A DNA stretch of 64,000 bases from Panicum virgatum. Taxonomy: Eukaryota > Streptophyta > Magnoliopsida > Poales > Poaceae. The position numbers and the translations under genes were made by a program. Positions within the stretch are counted from its first letter, which is position 1; each line of letters begins with the position of its first letter. The notes below the pieces were generated by a model. The model searched no databases and was not told where the DNA came from. It saw only the letters and a list, made by a program, of their open reading frames with translations. Below, piece by piece: positions 60,962 through 64,000 of the stretch. Location of the stretch: assembly GCF_016808335.1 (NCBI RefSeq), contig NC_053147.1, positions 15,920,913 to 15,984,912 on the forward strand. The letters are read 5' to 3'.

Positions 60962-63900
60962 TGCTGCTTGTCAATTCAGTATCTGCTAGGCAGAAATGGA
61001 CACCAATATGTGTCCAGCAACAACTAAAATAGAGCTCCTGAACAGCTCCCAAAAAATCAAAACTAAAGCTGAAATGTTGTGCACATGCTAACAATGACAG
61101 AGGAGACAGAGCTTTCGCAATCCCCCTCACACCTCAACTCATTCCTTTCTTCCAAGCCCTTCCCGGCCTTTAAGTACCGGGATTACAAGAACAGCCGAAG
61201 GAACCTATCTGCACTGAATAATGGTAAAAAAAGAGACAAAAAGAACTGCAGAAACCGACGCCTAGGTCCGATTCCCCGCGCAATGCGGCAACGCCGAGGT
61301 CTTCCAAGATGACTTGCAGACGAATGAAAGAATCTAGTACCAAGGAATTCAAAGAACAAAATGCAATCGGTCTTGGAGAATAACTTGGAAGGGATGTGCA
61401 GCGAATGATTTGGATATGAGCACAGCAGCTGCTTTAGCCGCCGAGCAATTATATAGGGTGCTGGACTTTTGCGCTGCCAGGGATTGGAATGCAAATATGG
61501 AATCAGAGATAGATGAGTGCTCTTTAGCTCCTTTGAGCTTTGGGTATGGTTTGACAGCTCTGCGGTATGATGGTATGAAAGGGCGACTTTGTGGTGCTGC
61601 TGCAGGAAGCACCAAGATATTGTTGGCCGCTCCTGTATCAGCCGGCGTCCAGGGAAATTTTGCAAAAGCAGGCCTGAAAGTAGGGTATCAGCTGTTGAAG
61701 TTTGTAGGCAGGGTTCAAAAGAAAAAGTTTGTAGGAGAGGTGTCTAGCTAGGTCCAGTGTCTAAAAAAACCTTCTAGATCAGCACAGACAGGCGGCAAAG
61801 CGATCTGCTATGCGTCAGCGTCCTGCTTTTCTTCAGATACGGTCATGAGTCATGACAGTACTGCATAAGCAAATTGGTATGCTACATATCTACAAATGTA
61901 AACAAGAGATAAACGGTCATGAAATTAAATGAGGCCTGAATTTCTGGCAAAACATCACGTCTTCATAAGCCAGCTCATATTTGTTCTCGTCTCATGTGAA
62001 CAACTAGCAAGAATACTAAGATTTCGTCATGATGGTTTGCACATTTCATCATGATGAAGGCATTGTAGGATTTGGTCACCACTGAAAAGCAACTAATGTA
62101 GTGTGATTATTATTACAGGATGCTGCCACGGCCTAATCTGCTTATGTTAAGCTCACACATTTGCAGCCGCAGTTGCAAACATTTTCATTTGCCCACGATG
62201 TCGTCGTAACGAGAACCCGGGATCTGAACCCGCGCGGTGGATCAGTTGGGATTGCTTGAACAGCAGGCGAATCCATGACGGGAGCTAGTGAGATCTCGGT
62301 CCAGAAGCGGGCGTGTGTCCTCCCGGCCGGTCACTACCCACCAACTCCATGCCTGCATGTTGGACGCCAATAATCTCTGTGCGTAGCGATGTGCAAGATG
62401 CCTCCCCTCGCCTACATGTCTGCTCGCAAGTAGCCATCACTTCTAAATTTTCATCTTTTTTCCCTTTTTCAGTGAAGTAGCCATCGCTTTAGCTCATGTG
62501 ATTCTCACTGGAAAAGCAGGAATTGGGGGGGAGCAAAAGGGTTGGACAGGCTGACCAAGCTGAAGGATTTGCATGGCTTAGGACGATGATCTTCAAAGCT
62601 GAAAGGCAGTAGTAGTTGGTAATGGGAGGATCTGTTAACGAGTCCCTGTCAGTCACAGAAAGGGATGGTCAAGAGAGTTCCGCTGTTCCGTCGGAAAGCA
62701 AAGAACTTTGGCACCCTAATCGAGTGCCCAATCCAGCTTCTCTTGTTTTGTTGCCGTTGGATTTTGCGTAGCGTGTTCGAGGTTTCTCCTTGCAGAGTTA
62801 TGCTACCTGCCTTAGGTGCCGGTGATTATACGGTATCCAGATTTGGAAACGAGATCCCTATATTTATATCTAGTATAGGCGAATTATTGGCTCTGAGATA
62901 ACTGAAAGTCTGAAACTACTGAGACCACTACATGCAGTCTTATTGTAATGGCAGCCGACTGAACAGCTCAGCCTTTTCTCTTTAGTCTTTTCTCTGGATG
63001 AGATAGAGGGATGAGGGATCACGCTGCTCATATGTGCACTCGCACGCATGGCCACATGCTGGACCGAGCACAGCTCAGACTTCAGAGACTGGAGAGGAAA
63101 ATGAATCCAGAAAGGACATGGATTTGGGTCGATGTGCTGCATTGTTTTCTGCAAGCGCACTCATTGGTGATGGGCCAGCGCGCACTCGAGTCCACCCCAA
63201 TCGATTGAAAGAAAAAAGGAGATGGACTCGGGGCGACCCTGCGATCTCCAACCAAGCCGTGTGCCACTATTATCTGCTTCCCCTCTTCCAACTTTCTAAT
63301 GGTACACTGGTACTGACCTGAAATCTACCCTTCGTCCCCCATCAGTAGTTCAGTACAGTATAGCAGCGCCTTCGTACTGACGAGTTGACATTTTCAGAGT
63401 TCAAAAGCCACGGCAAATGATCGTTTCACTGCAGGAAAAAGGACCACGCGCTGTCTCCTGCTTTTGGGCGCAAAACGTCGAGAGGCCTCTCATCTCGCCT
63501 ACTTGTGCAGCACCATCTCGCCGCTGCTTCAGGATCACCATGACCATGACCTTTTTTGCTGCGAGTTCGTTACAGGAACGGAGTCGCTTGACCACATCAC
63601 CGTAATCATGCCTGCAATCCGCTTTCCAGCAACCACCACTGGGTAGTTTTATCCACTGACAAAAGCCAGCGACGGATCGCCTGGATCTGCTTTCGCAAGC
63701 AGCCTGAAACCGAAACCACGGTTGGGCGCATCATCAGTGCACCCTGATTAGTGATTAGCCGATGAGCTTGGCTTTGGTTTGCTTTGCTTTCGGGTGGTTA
63801 GGTGATGCAGTGGCCCGACGTAGGTAGCAGCATCTCCATCTAGTGCGCTCGGCTGCCACGCACGTCCGCCGCTGATGTCGCGTTGATGGGGATGCAAACG

Positions 63901-64000
63901 TGTTCCACGTCCAAACGCGCATCATTTCAGGTCAGGCAGAAGCTCAACTGTGCTGCTCTGCCGGCAGCAGGCAGCATTAGCATGGCCTTGTTCCGGCAGG
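60962..64000. other. Terminal region, no recognised gene
   Basis: The first few hundred bases should carry the promoter and leader of the cytochrome b561 gene. The remaining ~2.5 kb hold short overlapping frames on both strands, for example at 61410-61751 and 63034-63321, with no motif I recognise and no consistent splice structure. No mobile element ends were found. Confidence 0.4.

Overview
The window is nuclear DNA of a flowering plant, almost certainly a grass. Coding exons are GC-rich with GT-AG introns, plastid and plant-specific gene families are present, and the spacers are full of grass-type transposons (Stowaway, hAT and Harbinger elements, a Pack-MULE, a Cassandra TRIM, a Helitron). 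A panicoid grass is my inference from overall protein and MITE character; nothing in the window proves the species.

Layout. 1-3300: intergenic, with a ~146-bp tandem repeat. 4697-7962 (+): a nine-exon TDY-class MAP kinase. 9014-14473 (-): a nine-exon plastid-type protein fusing RimM (16S rRNA maturation) to a UDP-sugar-pyrophosphorylase-like domain; intron 4 carries a 1.4-kb hAT-like element with an exact 8-bp target duplication. 15182-22882: a near-complete PIF/Harbinger transposon with its Myb/NAM-like ORF1, a frameshifted DDE transposase, and a transduplicated UDP-glycosyltransferase fragment between them. 25846-27152: a Pack-MULE-type element with long terminal repeats and an exact 9-bp target duplication. 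27600-29973 (-): a group IIc WRKY factor. 30-45 kb: gene-poor, with a 1.6-kb retroposon, Stowaway MITEs, a Helitron nested in a Stowaway, and a 148-bp tandem duplication. 45.8-50.7 kb: three genes on the + strand, namely a small one-pass membrane protein, an intronless 3-hydroxyisobutyrate dehydrogenase-like enzyme, and a plastid Ycf23/DUF561 protein. 51779-54447 (-): a urease accessory UreG gene carrying two single-base frameshifts and a lost splice acceptor, so probably a pseudogene; a 1.2-kb element sits about 110 bp upstream of its start codon. 56463-57295: a complete Cassandra TRIM with 5S-rRNA-like LTRs. 57.5-59.2 kb: a LINE ORF2 remnant. 59924-60961 (-): a cytochrome b561-domain protein. 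61-64 kb: no gene recognised.

The genes are ordinary, individually transcribed plant genes with no operon-like linkage. Three act in plastids or organelles (RimM fusion, Ycf23, possibly others) and two are signalling or transcription regulators (MAPK, WRKY). The unusual content is the transposon layer (gene capture, nesting, insertion close to splice sites and promoters) and the broken UreG. Every other gene model closes in frame across all its exons, so general base-calling error is a less likely explanation for the UreG lesions.
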